From: Caldilineaceae bacterium
GTDB lineage: Bacteria; Chloroflexota; Anaerolineae; Caldilineales; Caldilineaceae
Assembly: GCA_026645575.1 (NCBI GenBank)
Contig: JAPKMW010000009.1
Coordinates: 62,001 to 126,000, forward strand
Reading direction: 5' to 3'
DNA length: 64,000 bases
Positions 43,758 to 52,767 of the stretch are shown here, in pieces; within the stretch, counting starts at the first letter, position 1, and every line of letters starts with the position of its first letter. The notes beneath the pieces were generated by a model. That model saw nothing but the letters and a program-made list of their open reading frames with translations. It was not told where the DNA came from and ran no database searches. Both the position numbers and the translations under genes were made by a program.

Positions 43758-44717
43758 ATGCCAACTGTGCCTTTTTTCACCAACCTTGCCCCAGAGACGG
43801 CTGCGCTGCTCACCCAATATGCGCCTGCCGACTTTGCCGTCACCGTCTACCCGGCCACAATGCCGGATAGCGAAAAGCTGCCCATCGTCGCCGCTGCCGA
43901 TTTTTTGATTCTCTTTCCCGGCTATCTTAGTGAACCGGTTTTGCGCGCCGCCCATAATGTCAAGCTGATCCAACTCGTGAGCGTCGGCTTTGACCGCATG
44001 GATCTCAAACTCTGTCGCGAACTAGGCATCCCGGTCGCCAACAACGGCGGCACGAATGCACTGGATGTCACCGAACACACCGTCGCCCTCATCCTGGCCT
44101 TCTACCGGCGGTTGGTGGAGATGAACGCCACCGTGCGCGCCAACCAGTGGAGCGCCATCGATTCCGGCGCCACCACCTACTGTATTGACGGCAAAACCGT
44201 GGGCATTGTCGGTCTTGGTCAGATTGGGCAGCGCGTCGCCCGCTTGTTGGGCGCCTTTGGCGCTAAAATCCTCTACTATGATCCCTATCCACCAGCGCCA
44301 TCCATTGCCCATGATCTCAAGGCGCAGCGGGTGACACTAGAAGAACTGTTCAAAAAATCTGACATTGTCACGTTGCATATGCCCTTAAATGAAGGGACGC
44401 GCAGTCTGGTCAATGAACGCCTGCTGGCTTTGATGAAACCCACGGCTCTGCTGGTCAACACTTGTCGCGGGCCGGTGGTCGATGAAGCGGCATTGACCAC
44501 GGTGCTACGGGAACGGCGCATTGCTGGCGCAGCCCTTGATGTCTTAGAACAAGAACCGCCCGATCCAGCCAACCCACTCTTGCAATTGGACAACGTCATC
44601 TTCACCCCCCACACCGCCGGCGTCACCCGCGACACCTGGCCGCGGCGGGGCAAATTCATCTTTGAAAACCTGCAACGCGTTTGGCAGGGGGAAGCCCCTC
44701 TTGCCGCGATCTTATAA
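43758..44717 (+). CDS. D-isomer-specific 2-hydroxyacid dehydrogenase
   Basis: 319 residues. NAD fold VGIVGLGQIGQRVARLLG with the acidic YYDPYP after strand 2, catalytic Arg in VNTCRGPVVDEAAL, Glu in VLEQEPPDP and His in FTPHTAGVT. It reduces a 2-keto acid to a D-hydroxy acid or the reverse. D-hydroxy acids are known substrates of D-Ala-D-Lac-type ATP-grasp ligases, so a link to the upstream ligases is conceivable. The start at 43758 was chosen over nearby in-frame ATGs because its product begins with the family strand. Confidence 0.88.
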   Translation: MPTVPFFTNLAPETAALLTQYAPADFAVTVYPATMPDSEKLPIVAAADFLILFPGYLSEPVLRAAHNVKLIQLVSVGFDRMDLKLCRELGIPVANNGGTNALDVTEHTVALILAFYRRLVEMNATVRANQWSAIDSGATTYCIDGKTVGIVGLGQIGQRVARLLGAFGAKILYYDPYPPAPSIAHDLKAQRVTLEELFKKSDIVTLHMPLNEGTRSLVNERLLALMKPTALLVNTCRGPVVDEAALTTVLRERRIAGAALDVLEQEPPDPANPLLQLDNVIFTPHTAGVTRDTWPRRGKFIFENLQRVWQGEAPLAAIL

Positions 44718-44771
44718 GCGCCGGAATTTGCCCAACTCATCAACCCTTGTTATGCTGGCGTAAGTTAACCA

Positions 44772-44811
44772 AAGGGTGTTGCCCACGGATAAAGACCAGG
44801 GCAACACCCTT
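44772..44811 (+). terminator. Terminator hairpin
   Basis: AAGGGTGTTGCCC and its exact mirror, loop 14 nt, 54 nt after the dehydrogenase. A second hairpin (44816-44853, TTGTCCG...CGGACAA) follows at once. Confidence 0.7.
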
Positions 44812-44815
44812 ATGC

Positions 44816-44853
44816 TTGTCCGCCGTTTGCCGGCTTCCCGGCAAGACGGACAA
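44816..44853. repeat. Hairpin before the MFS-HEAT gene
   Basis: TTGTCCGCCGTTTGCCGG pairs with CCGGCAAGACGGACAA around a CTTC loop. It is followed by a GACT-word stretch up to the start codon at 44890. Confidence 0.65.
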
Positions 44854-44889
44854 TGCGACTGTAGACTAGACGACTACGGACTCTACCTT

Positions 44890-47142
44890 ATGACCAAAGA
44901 ACCAACGACGGTTGAAAAGTTGCGCGGCTTGCGCTGGAGCATCGCACTCAATGCAGCGAATACAGTGTTTGTCCAATTCACCTATTTTGGCTCAGCCTTT
45001 GTCCTCTTTCTGGATCGGCTGGGATTGAGCAAGGCCGACATTGGCTTTATCCTCTCCCTGGTGCCCTTCTCCAACCTGCTGGCAATCTGGATTGCACCCA
45101 TCGCCGCCCGCTATGGCTACAAACGCACCTTTGTCCTGTTCTGGGGTATGCGCAAGCTGATCACGATTCTGCTATTGCTAACGCCCTGGGTGGTGAGTCA
45201 GTGGGGCGCCGGCGCCGCCTTTGCCTTTGTGGCGAGTGTGGTGGGTCTCTTTGCTGCCTTCCGCACCGTCGAGGAGACGGCCTATTACCCCTGGTATCAA
45301 GAATATGTCCCTAACAGTGTGCGCGGCAAATATACGGCCAATAGCACTATTGCCACGGCGTTGGTTGGCGTTATCTCGGTGGCCGTCGCCGGCTGGGTAA
45401 TTGAAGTTTATGCCGATCTCTTTGGCTTTATGGCGCTGATCACCGTCGGCGTGATCTTTGGGTTGATCTCGACCTGGTGTGCTCTTTTTATCCCCGGTGG
45501 TGCGCCCATCCAGCCGGATGAAAGCCAACCTAAGGTGCAGCGGGATCTGCGCGGCGCCCTGCGCGACCCCGATTTCCTGCGCTACTTGATTGGTCTGGCT
45601 TTAATCACTTTAGGCACCGTCCCAATTGCGTCGTTCTTGCCCCTTTTTCTGGAAGAACAGGTTGGCCTGAGTTCCGGCAGCGCGATTTTGGTGCAGATGG
45701 GCAGCTTGCTCGGCACCATCTCCTCCAGCTTTCTCTGGGGGTGGGCAGCGGATCGCTACGGCGGTCGCCCTGTGATGTTGACCGGCGTCATCTCTTTTGT
45801 GATCATGCCCTTTTGCTGGTGGTTGATCCCGCGTGGGACGACGTTTGGCCTGCCGCTGGCTCTGAGTATTGCTTTTCTTCAAGGGTTAGCCAACCTGGGC
45901 TGGGGCATCGGCGCCACCCGGCTGCTCTTTGGCAGCGTCGTGCCCAAAGAAAAGAACGTGGACTATCTGGCGATCTGGTTTGCCTGGGCCGGCATCACCG
46001 CCGGGTTGAGTCAGTTGGCCGGTGGTTGGATTTTGGACGCCGGGCGCAGCATCAGTGGTGAATTTTACTTTTTTACTCTTGATCCCTATGTCCCCCTCTT
46101 TGTGCTGGCAATTGTGGCGCCGCTCTTGAGCCTCTTCCTACTGGCTGCCATTCGTGGCGACAGTGCGGTGAGCATGGGGCAATTCGCCGGTCTCTTCCTG
46201 CGTGGCAACCCCTTTATGGCCGCCACCTCGCTGGTGAAGTTCTACTCGGCCCGTGACGAATACACCACAGTGCGCACCACCGAACGGCTGGGCCAGGCGC
46301 GCAGCACCCTGGCCGTCCACGAGTTGCTGGAAGCGCTCTCGGATCCCCGTTTTAATGTCCGCTTTGAAGCGATCCAGGCGGCGGCGCGTATGAAACCGGA
46401 TACGCAACTGACCGCAGCGCTGGTTAAAATTCTGCTCGGTAAAAACCCAGCGCTTAGTGTGATGGCGGCGTGGGCCATTGGGCGGATTGGTGATCGCAAC
46501 GCGGCGGATGCGCTCTGGCAGGGGCTAAACTCCCCCTACAAATCGGTGCGGATGCACTGTGTTCGTTCGCTGGGGACGCTGGGGGATCGGCGCTCCGGCA
46601 AATTGTTGCTGGAACGGTTGGAGAGCGAAACCGATGAAGGCTTGCAACTGGCCTACGCCTCGGCGCTGGGCGGATTGCGGGTGAGCAAGGCCGCTTTTCG
46701 CCTGCTCGATCTGCTCTATAGTAGCAATGACGATGAGGCGCGCCTGGAACTGGCGTTGGCCCTCTCACGCATTGTGGGCGACGAACGCTTTTTTATCCAA
46801 CTCTGGCGCAGTACACGGAGCGAAGCCGGCACCGCACTGGCACAAACCGTCGAAACGCTCAAGAAAAAATGGATCCGCTGGAACAAGCCAGTTGCCGACG
46901 AGAGCGAACTGAGTGCGCTCCTGACCACTTGTGCTGTTGCCTTTGCTGGTAATAACCTGGCCGAAGGCACAGCCCAGTTACATACCTTTTTAGAGACCGC
47001 ACCGCTCGATACCTGCGAATTTATCAATACCGCAGTTTGTCAAGAGTGCGCCACGCGGTTGGCCGAATTTGGTGATTCGCGGCAGGAGTATCTAATTTTG
47101 GCCATTCATGCGTTGAACGAATGTCTAGGCCGGAGCAGTTAA
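44890..47142 (+). CDS. Major facilitator superfamily transporter fused to HEAT repeats
   Basis: 750 residues. Residues 1-440 form a 12-helix MFS domain (FGSAFVLFLDRLGLSKADIG, GWAADRYGGRPVMLTGV with the conserved loop motif, LQGLANLGWGIGATRL). Residues about 460-650 are a solenoid of HEAT_PBS-type repeats (EALSDPRFNVRFEAIQAAA, SVMAAWAIGRIGDRNAADAL, VRMHCVRSLGTLGDRRSG). The tail is cytoplasmic and helical. The fusion suggests transport gated by or coupled to a cytoplasmic partner. It is the last plus-strand gene of the ATP-grasp/SET block. Its start at 44890 excludes the terminator hairpins. Confidence 0.88.
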   Translation: MTKEPTTVEKLRGLRWSIALNAANTVFVQFTYFGSAFVLFLDRLGLSKADIGFILSLVPFSNLLAIWIAPIAARYGYKRTFVLFWGMRKLITILLLLTPWVVSQWGAGAAFAFVASVVGLFAAFRTVEETAYYPWYQEYVPNSVRGKYTANSTIATALVGVISVAVAGWVIEVYADLFGFMALITVGVIFGLISTWCALFIPGGAPIQPDESQPKVQRDLRGALRDPDFLRYLIGLALITLGTVPIASFLPLFLEEQVGLSSGSAILVQMGSLLGTISSSFLWGWAADRYGGRPVMLTGVISFVIMPFCWWLIPRGTTFGLPLALSIAFLQGLANLGWGIGATRLLFGSVVPKEKNVDYLAIWFAWAGITAGLSQLAGGWILDAGRSISGEFYFFTLDPYVPLFVLAIVAPLLSLFLLAAIRGDSAVSMGQFAGLFLRGNPFMAATSLVKFYSARDEYTTVRTTERLGQARSTLAVHELLEALSDPRFNVRFEAIQAAARMKPDTQLTAALVKILLGKNPALSVMAAWAIGRIGDRNAADALWQGLNSPYKSVRMHCVRSLGTLGDRRSGKLLLERLESETDEGLQLAYASALGGLRVSKAAFRLLDLLYSSNDDEARLELALALSRIVGDERFFIQLWRSTRSEAGTALAQTVETLKKKWIRWNKPVADESELSALLTTCAVAFAGNNLAEGTAQLHTFLETAPLDTCEFINTAVCQECATRLAEFGDSRQEYLILAIHALNECLGRSS

Positions 47143-47185
47143 AGGCTTCGGTGCGGTTACAGTCATAGCGCACCGATGCCTTTAA
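47139..47185. terminator. Bidirectional terminator between convergent genes
   Basis: TTAAAGGCTTCGGTGCG and its mirror with one mismatch (47169-47185), loop 13 nt. It begins at the stop codon of the MFS-HEAT gene and ends one base before the stop of the lipoprotein gene; the A/T ends supply T-rich tails in both directions. Confidence 0.75.
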
Positions 47186-49003
47186 CTACGCCTCAGGTTC
47201 GACCAACACCAGATCTGCGATAATGGTTTGATAAAACGCCTCAAGATCGGCATTGTCCAACGGTGAGAAGGTCAGGTCGTAGAGCCGGTCATTGTGGACA
47301 ATCAACACACGACGGTTGAGATCCTGCCCCGGCACATTGTCGAGAATGACGGCCTGTTCACCGGCAATCTCAGCCGTGCTCCGTTGGAGATCGAAGCCGG
47401 CCATCTCGGCCACAATTTCGGCGGCAACCTGCTCGGCGGTGCGCCCTTCAGCGGCGGTAACGACAATGGCGAGACGCGGATCGGTCACGTTGAGCAGCGA
47501 CTCTTTGGCGACGACAATCCCGGTCGGGTCAGTGTCAAAGACCGTGTAGCTGGCGGGTACCAGGAGACAAAACCCTCGGTTGAAATCCCGCACTGTTGCC
47601 AGGTCATCCTGTGCTTCCGGGCATTGACCGGCGGTGGCCTCATTCGCTGTCAGATTGCCCGCCTGCCAAAGCCTTGTCCACAGGGCAGCGGCCCAGTCGT
47701 TAACATCGGCGCCCTCGGCTTCGCTCAACGGCTGTGTGCCTTTGCCATCGATATAGTTGTCATCAACGTAGAACGGCGCCCGCTCATGGAGCCAGGTGTC
47801 AAAGGGCGTCAGTTCTTCACTGGTCAGCCAACTGCCAGTCGAATTGACCCAGTCCCCGCCTTCACACAAGCGCTCCTCGGCATAGGCATAGCCATAGCTC
47901 AACACCGTCAGGTGGCGGCAGATGTTCTTCTGGCTGTAATCCTGGCCTACATGCCAACTCAATGCCGTCGCCATCGTTGCACTGACCCGGTTGCCGGCCA
48001 GTTCGGCGTGACGGGTGCGCGCCCAGGCCAGGATCGCTCGTTGCCAATCTTCACCACTCACACTGCCCATACCTTCAAAGGTGATGCGTTCGGTTTCTGT
48101 TTCATAGACAAAGGGCGCGAAATGGTCGCGCAGATATTCCCATTCCAGATAGACCGCCTTGCCCATGTCCCGGTTGGTCATCGTACCGTCACAGGCGCCA
48201 ATACCGGCTTCAATCGGCGTGCCCAATTGCAACACGGCGCACTTGCTGGTGTCATTGCTGCCAATGGCGGCGGGGCCTTCGTAGCGTAGACCGGCCAGGG
48301 ACTCGCCCCCCATCGCTTCCATCGCCACCAGTTGCGCCCAGCGACCGATCATTTGCTGCTCTTCCGGCGTGGCAACAGTTGTGCCGCTACCCACCAGACG
48401 GATCGATCCGTAGTCAGTCTCGGCGTCAAAGGGGGCATAGTGGCTGACCCACTCCTGTAGCACTGTCTGGCGCGCCGGGGTGACAAAGTGACCGCTAATG
48501 CGGGGTTGATCCCCAGACAAACCAAAGGCCACCCCTTCGGCGCCGATCAGCGCTTCCATCGTCTCGCCGTTGTCCACTGTACCACCCCAAGCCAACAGAT
48601 AGTCATCCACATTGACCTCCGGCGCCGCCGCGACGCGATAACGATAGCCGCCTTCGTCGCTGTGCAACACATATTCCTGACCATTCATTGCGAAGGTCAT
48701 CTTGTAGCCAGGGATCAGGATCTTGGTGCAGGGTTCGTTGGGTCGAGCAACGCCCAGGCAGCCGTCAAACGTAGCCGCCTCGAACTTGATAATTTCAATG
48801 GTGGCTGGATCGATAGCCAACTGCTTGCCCAACAAGGCGCGCATGGCTTCGGCAGTCGCCGGCACAGCCATCTGTTCCACCGGCGTACTCGCTGGATTAT
48901 CGGCTGGCGGCTGAATTGGCGGCATCACACAAGCGGTCAATAGCCCGGCCAACAAAAAGGCGGATAGGGGGGCTGCTAGGTTTGCCGTAAATCGGAAACG
49001 CAT
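47186..49003 (-). CDS. Secreted lipoprotein of unknown function
   Basis: 605 residues. Signal peptide with lipobox GLLTAC (Cys about 26), Pro-rich linker, then several Cys-containing segments (FDGCLGVARPNEPC, KNICRHLTVLSYGY, CPEAQDD). An N-terminal portion of about 90 residues (AMRALLGKQLAIDPATIEII ... MNGQEYVLHSDEGGYRYRVA) resembles domains seen on other Chloroflexota lipoproteins. The last 130 residues (VARDFNRGF-like, VVTAAEGRTAEQVAAEIV) look like a separate alpha-beta module. Function is unrecognised. The start follows AAGGAG. Confidence 0.75.
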   Translation of the reverse strand: MRFRFTANLAAPLSAFLLAGLLTACVMPPIQPPADNPASTPVEQMAVPATAEAMRALLGKQLAIDPATIEIIKFEAATFDGCLGVARPNEPCTKILIPGYKMTFAMNGQEYVLHSDEGGYRYRVAAAPEVNVDDYLLAWGGTVDNGETMEALIGAEGVAFGLSGDQPRISGHFVTPARQTVLQEWVSHYAPFDAETDYGSIRLVGSGTTVATPEEQQMIGRWAQLVAMEAMGGESLAGLRYEGPAAIGSNDTSKCAVLQLGTPIEAGIGACDGTMTNRDMGKAVYLEWEYLRDHFAPFVYETETERITFEGMGSVSGEDWQRAILAWARTRHAELAGNRVSATMATALSWHVGQDYSQKNICRHLTVLSYGYAYAEERLCEGGDWVNSTGSWLTSEELTPFDTWLHERAPFYVDDNYIDGKGTQPLSEAEGADVNDWAAALWTRLWQAGNLTANEATAGQCPEAQDDLATVRDFNRGFCLLVPASYTVFDTDPTGIVVAKESLLNVTDPRLAIVVTAAEGRTAEQVAAEIVAEMAGFDLQRSTAEIAGEQAVILDNVPGQDLNRRVLIVHNDRLYDLTFSPLDNADLEAFYQTIIADLVLVEPEA

Positions 49004-49048
49004 TGTTGTACTCCTTGATTCAAACAATTACCTGAGAATTTTGTGAAA

Positions 49049-49098
49049 GCCACGGAGTGGCGGCGGCTGACGGTAGACCGGTCTTTTAAGCCGGTCTA
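49049..49098 (+). repeat. REP unit d
   Basis: Stem GCCAC-GGA-GTGGC (49049-49061), GGCGGCTGAC, GTAG (49073-49076), hairpin TAGACCGG/CCGGTCTA (49074-49098). Same order as units a and b but with compensatory base changes in stem 1. It stands upstream of the lipoprotein gene. Confidence 0.75.
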
Positions 49099-49131
49099 TG
49101 GGTTCCGATTACGGGGGGGCGCGGTTGGGGA

Positions 49132-49175
49132 CGAGGGTTGAAACCCTCGGCTACCCTCAGTCGTCACTCCGTGAC
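49132..49175 (-). repeat. REP unit e
   Basis: On the minus strand GTCAC-GGA-GTGAC, GACTGAG, GTAG (49151-49154) and hairpin CGAGGGTT/AACCCTCG (49132-49149). With unit d it forms an inverted pair, 10 kb from the transposase. Confidence 0.75.
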
Positions 49176-49184
49176 TGGTTCCGA

Positions 49185-50549
49185 CTACTGCGGCGATTGG
49201 GTGACCTGGGTCGAGCCGGGTTCAGCCAGTACCCAGCAACTGCCAACCGTGTCATCGGGGCAAACCACCCGCCACCATTGCTGATCCACGCTGGCGCCGG
49301 TGACACGGGCGATCATGCCGCCGGCAATGTTGCCGATCACCGGTGCGTCCGGGCGGGGGGCGTTGTGGATGGCAATGTCGGCCTGGGCCATGACAAATTG
49401 TACAGGGGTTAGCACCACCCCATCACCGGCAAGATCATCGATACTGTCATCGATACTGGGCGCCGCCAACGTAAAGCCGGTGCTGATCTGGTTGATGCGC
49501 ACACTATAGGCGCCTGCCGGCAGACCGCTGGTTGCTAACACTACACGCTGCTCAAAGGGGGTCAGCACCGCCGCACAGCGGCGGTTGGCATAGCGCGCCG
49601 TGGTCAGACGCAAGCGAAAGGTATTGCCTTCTCGCACTTGCTGAACATTGGCGACATAGGTACAGGCATCGGGCAATTGACCGCGAATCACGGCTTGCAC
49701 CTGCACCGGGAAGGATTCCAACGTCTCGACCGTGAGCAGTTCCAGCACCGCTTCGCCGCCATCATTGATCGGCCCGTTGCCAGGGGTAACAATCGTCACT
49801 TGCAGGGTAAAGTTGGCTGCTCCTTGCCCCGTATTGATTACCTCGACCGTGTAGTCGCCAGTGGTGGGCAGGCGCCCCGTCCAATTTTGGATGATGCCAT
49901 CCGCGCCGGCCAGGTTGCCGCCGTCGGGGGTCAACACCGTGATATAGGTGAAGGCGCTGGGTGTCACCAGATTGACCGTCATCTCCTGACCAGCGGTGGC
50001 GCGCAAAACGTAGCGTTTGGGCGCGTTCGCAATGGAAAAGCCATCAACTGTGGCCGAGGTCGCACCCGGTGCAAAGCGGATCCGCTCCGGTCTGCCGGTT
50101 GCGGGGTCGCCCGGACTGCTTGCCCCTGGAATCAGCAACCGTTGCCCCACATAAATCGTGTCGGAGCGCAGGTTGTTGGCCGCTTTGATCGCCGCCACGG
50201 TGCTACCATAGCGCTGGGCAATGCGGTAGAGCGTTTCCCCCCGCTGCACGACATGGGTGATCGGAGTACCTGGATTGTTGACCACCGGCAGCAACAGGCG
50301 CTGCCCAACATAGATCCTGGTCGAAGGCAGGCTATTGTACTCGACCAACGCCGCTACCGTTGTTCCATACCGTCTGGCAATGGCAGAGAGGGTATCCCCC
50401 GGCTGTACAACGTAGACCGCTTCGCCGTCGGCTACCTGCTGTGGCGCGGCCAGGAGCGGCTCTGTTGCCCAAGTCAATCCCGGCACAGCCAGACTGATGC
50501 AGAAAAAGAAGAGCAGGGCAAGGCGCAGCGGACGAAAATAATTGTTCAT
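49185..50549 (-). CDS. LysM-domain secreted protein
   Basis: 454 residues. Signal peptide (about 1-29, ending TWA), two LysM domains (about 45-90, YVVQPGDTLSAIARRYG; 98-142, HVVQRGETLYRIAQRYG), then a bacterial PPC-like beta domain (GFSIANAPKRYVLRATAGQE with MTVNLVTP next) and a C-terminal SH3b-like stretch (PVIGNIAGGMIARVTGAS ... WWRVVCPDD). It would bind peptidoglycan or a glycan outside the cell. The start follows AAGGAG. Confidence 0.88.
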   Translation of the reverse strand: MNNYFRPLRLALLFFFCISLAVPGLTWATEPLLAAPQQVADGEAVYVVQPGDTLSAIARRYGTTVAALVEYNSLPSTRIYVGQRLLLPVVNNPGTPITHVVQRGETLYRIAQRYGSTVAAIKAANNLRSDTIYVGQRLLIPGASSPGDPATGRPERIRFAPGATSATVDGFSIANAPKRYVLRATAGQEMTVNLVTPSAFTYITVLTPDGGNLAGADGIIQNWTGRLPTTGDYTVEVINTGQGAANFTLQVTIVTPGNGPINDGGEAVLELLTVETLESFPVQVQAVIRGQLPDACTYVANVQQVREGNTFRLRLTTARYANRRCAAVLTPFEQRVVLATSGLPAGAYSVRINQISTGFTLAAPSIDDSIDDLAGDGVVLTPVQFVMAQADIAIHNAPRPDAPVIGNIAGGMIARVTGASVDQQWWRVVCPDDTVGSCWVLAEPGSTQVTQSPQ

Positions 50550-50637
50550 TTCGTGACTCCTTATCAAAAAAAGAATATTTTGCTTTGTATGTCCATAAAA
50601 AGGACAATTGCTCAAGTAAGACGAGACAGTGATTAAA

Positions 50638-50651
50638 ATGTTCCCGAACAT
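50638..50651. promoter_or_regulatory. 14-bp palindrome upstream of the LysM gene
   Basis: ATGTTC-CC-GAACAT, 89 nt before the LysM start codon; a candidate operator. The rest of the 50550-50960 spacer shows no gene, long inverted repeat or convincing promoter. Confidence 0.3.
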
Positions 50652-50960
50652 TGTTTCGCTGCCGTCGTGCTTATACCCCACTTTTTGATGAGTGTTGTTG
50701 ATTGATTTCGGTAAACGCAGTGTCAGACACGCCCCTTGCCAACCCGATTCCAATTACCGAAATAAGTAGATAACGCTCATTCGTTGGTTGTTGGAATCTG
50801 TTGGACTTTAATGTGGTGCTTACAGGAAGGATGAGTGATGATAATGCGTGACGGGGCTGGTTTAGGGGTTATGGATTACTGTGGTGTGGAATGGCAGAGG
50901 TCGTGGTGGGTGGCAGCGTTGATCGGGGGATCATCAACGCGACTTGTGAAGGGCAATGAG

Positions 50961-52670
50961 TTACTTCCTGCGCAGAGGATGGCGTTGGAGGAAGCCGTTA
51001 GTGGGTGGTTTGACGACGTAAGAGGCCGGTTCCGGCGGCGTTACTGGCGGCGTTACGGACGGCGTTACGGGTTCCGCTACCGGGCTTGCCTCGACCGGCG
51101 GCTGGGCCGGCTCTTTGCGGTAGCCATAGTAGCCATAGCCGGCGTGATAGAGCAGATTGGCGGCAGGGGCGCCATTATAGATAAAGCCGAGGAGGGGGGC
51201 TTGCACCTGGTTGAGCAGGAGCCGCACTTGTTTGGTATTGGCCCGACGAGTTTTCCCGCCCCGCACCACCAGCACCATGCCGTCGGCTTGCATACCCAAC
51301 ACCATGCCGTCGGTGACGATGGTTAAGGGGGGGCTGTCAATAATGACAAGCTCGGCTATCGCCTTTAATTGGGTCAGAAGCGCAGTCATCCGTTTGGAAC
51401 TGAGCAACTCGGCCGGATTGGGTGGCAAGGGGCCGGTTGTTAAAAGACGGAGGTTCGGCAGGGGTGTCGGGTGTAGCAAACTTTCGAGTACGTTTTCATC
51501 ACTGCGTAAAGCGGTAGTTAATCCCATGTTGTTTGGCACTTTGAAGAGCCGTTGCTGGTCGGGTTGATGAAGGTCGGCATCCAGCAGGATCACCTGTTTG
51601 CCGGCGCGGGCATAGGCGGCGGCCAAATTGGCGGCAGTCAACGATTTGCCATCCTTGGGCGAGGCGCCGGTCACCACCAATACCTGGAAGGGGTGGGCAA
51701 TTGCCATAAATTCCAAATTGACGCGCAACAAGCGATAGGCTTCCATCGCCGCCATCGGTGTATTTTGTAACATGATCACTCGGTCACTGTCATCACGGCG
51801 ATTGGCAATCAACGGTATGGAAGTTAAGAGGGGCACCTTGATCACCTCCTGGACTTCCTCGCCGCTTTTCAGCGTATCATCTAAAAACTCGATCACATAG
51901 GCGCCGCCAGCGGCGACGACACAGCCAAGCATGGTGGCAATCAGCAAGTTCGTGAATAAATTCGAGTCAATCGGCGCGGTTGGTAGATTGGCCGGTTCCA
52001 AAATATTCAGCGTGTTGGCGGCGCCGCTCTGGGTCGTCGCCAGCAGAGCGGCATAGTTGGCTTGGAGCGTACTCAACTTACCCTGTAAGGCTGTAATTAA
52101 AGTCTGCGCGTTGGCGATTTCGCGGGCGCTAAAGAGGTTGGCCAGATCTTGTTGCTTCTGCTGGATCTCTTTTCTGGTATCGACGATGGCGGTTTGCAGG
52201 TCAGCCAGTTCAGAATCGACAAAGTCTTGCCGTTCTTTTTCCTCGCGCCCGGCCGGACCGAGCAAGATGAGTTGTTGCGCCAACATGGCTGCCACTTCGC
52301 GTGCCGGCTCCGGCTCTTGGGCAAAGACCTGAATCTCAATGATTTGTGAATTAGGTAAGACCTGCACGGTATATTGCGGCAACCAGGCGCGCCCCAAAGC
52401 GTTCATTGTCGATAGTTGCAACGGTTCGCGTTGGGCAATCTCGGCATAGGCTTGCGCTAATTGTTGCACAAGATAAATATCCGCGCCGCTTGGGTTTGGG
52501 TTGCTGATCGTTGAACCGACAATTAGGGTGCTTCGGGAACGATAAATCGCCGGTTGGCGCAGTGAATAGACCAGCCCGGAAAAGGCGGCCAACACGGCGG
52601 CAACGAGGATCAACCACCACCAACGACGTAATGGACGTAGTAATGTACGCAGTTCGACCGTTTCCATCAT
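50961..52670 (-). CDS. Polysaccharide chain-length regulator fused to BY-type tyrosine kinase
   Basis: 569 residues. Residues 1-280: Wzz domain with membrane helices near 17-35 and 235-255 and a coiled-coil part between them. Residues 300-510: BY-kinase with Walker A GASPKDGKSLTAAN, Walker A' VILLDADLHQPDQQ and Walker B LVIIDSPPL. A Tyr-rich cluster (YHAGYGYYGYRKE) is the likely autophosphorylation site, followed by a Pro/Thr tail (VTPSVTPPVTPPEP). It would control export and length of an exopolysaccharide. ATG follows an AAGG; a second ATG is in frame one codon later. Confidence 0.92.
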   Translation of the reverse strand: MMETVELRTLLRPLRRWWWLILVAAVLAAFSGLVYSLRQPAIYRSRSTLIVGSTISNPNPSGADIYLVQQLAQAYAEIAQREPLQLSTMNALGRAWLPQYTVQVLPNSQIIEIQVFAQEPEPAREVAAMLAQQLILLGPAGREEKERQDFVDSELADLQTAIVDTRKEIQQKQQDLANLFSAREIANAQTLITALQGKLSTLQANYAALLATTQSGAANTLNILEPANLPTAPIDSNLFTNLLIATMLGCVVAAGGAYVIEFLDDTLKSGEEVQEVIKVPLLTSIPLIANRRDDSDRVIMLQNTPMAAMEAYRLLRVNLEFMAIAHPFQVLVVTGASPKDGKSLTAANLAAAYARAGKQVILLDADLHQPDQQRLFKVPNNMGLTTALRSDENVLESLLHPTPLPNLRLLTTGPLPPNPAELLSSKRMTALLTQLKAIAELVIIDSPPLTIVTDGMVLGMQADGMVLVVRGGKTRRANTKQVRLLLNQVQAPLLGFIYNGAPAANLLYHAGYGYYGYRKEPAQPPVEASPVAEPVTPSVTPPVTPPEPASYVVKPPTNGFLQRHPLRRK

Positions 52671-52700
52671 CCATATACCTTTTTCGCTATGTTACTTGTC

Positions 52701-52756
52701 GCTCGTAGCCAGTCCATGACTGCTAGGTCGGCGCCAGTTATGGACTGGCTATGAGC
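52701..52756. repeat. Inverted repeat (22-bp arms, two mismatches)
   Basis: GCTCGTAGCCAGTCCATGAC with TG and its mirror (52735-52756), loop 12 nt. It lies between the TolB-like and kinase genes on the minus strand. Confidence 0.8.
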
Positions 52757-52767
52757 GGACTTAGTAA

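Noticed and set aside
44776..44889. Upstream start for the MFS-HEAT protein
   Set aside because: The extra 38 residues are encoded by a terminator and a second hairpin, and MTKEPTTVEK at 44890 begins just before the first membrane helix as expected.
50835..51326. Plus-strand ORF rich in Arg, Tyr and His
   Set aside because: It lies antisense to the BY-kinase C-terminus; its composition reflects the Pro/Thr tail read backwards.
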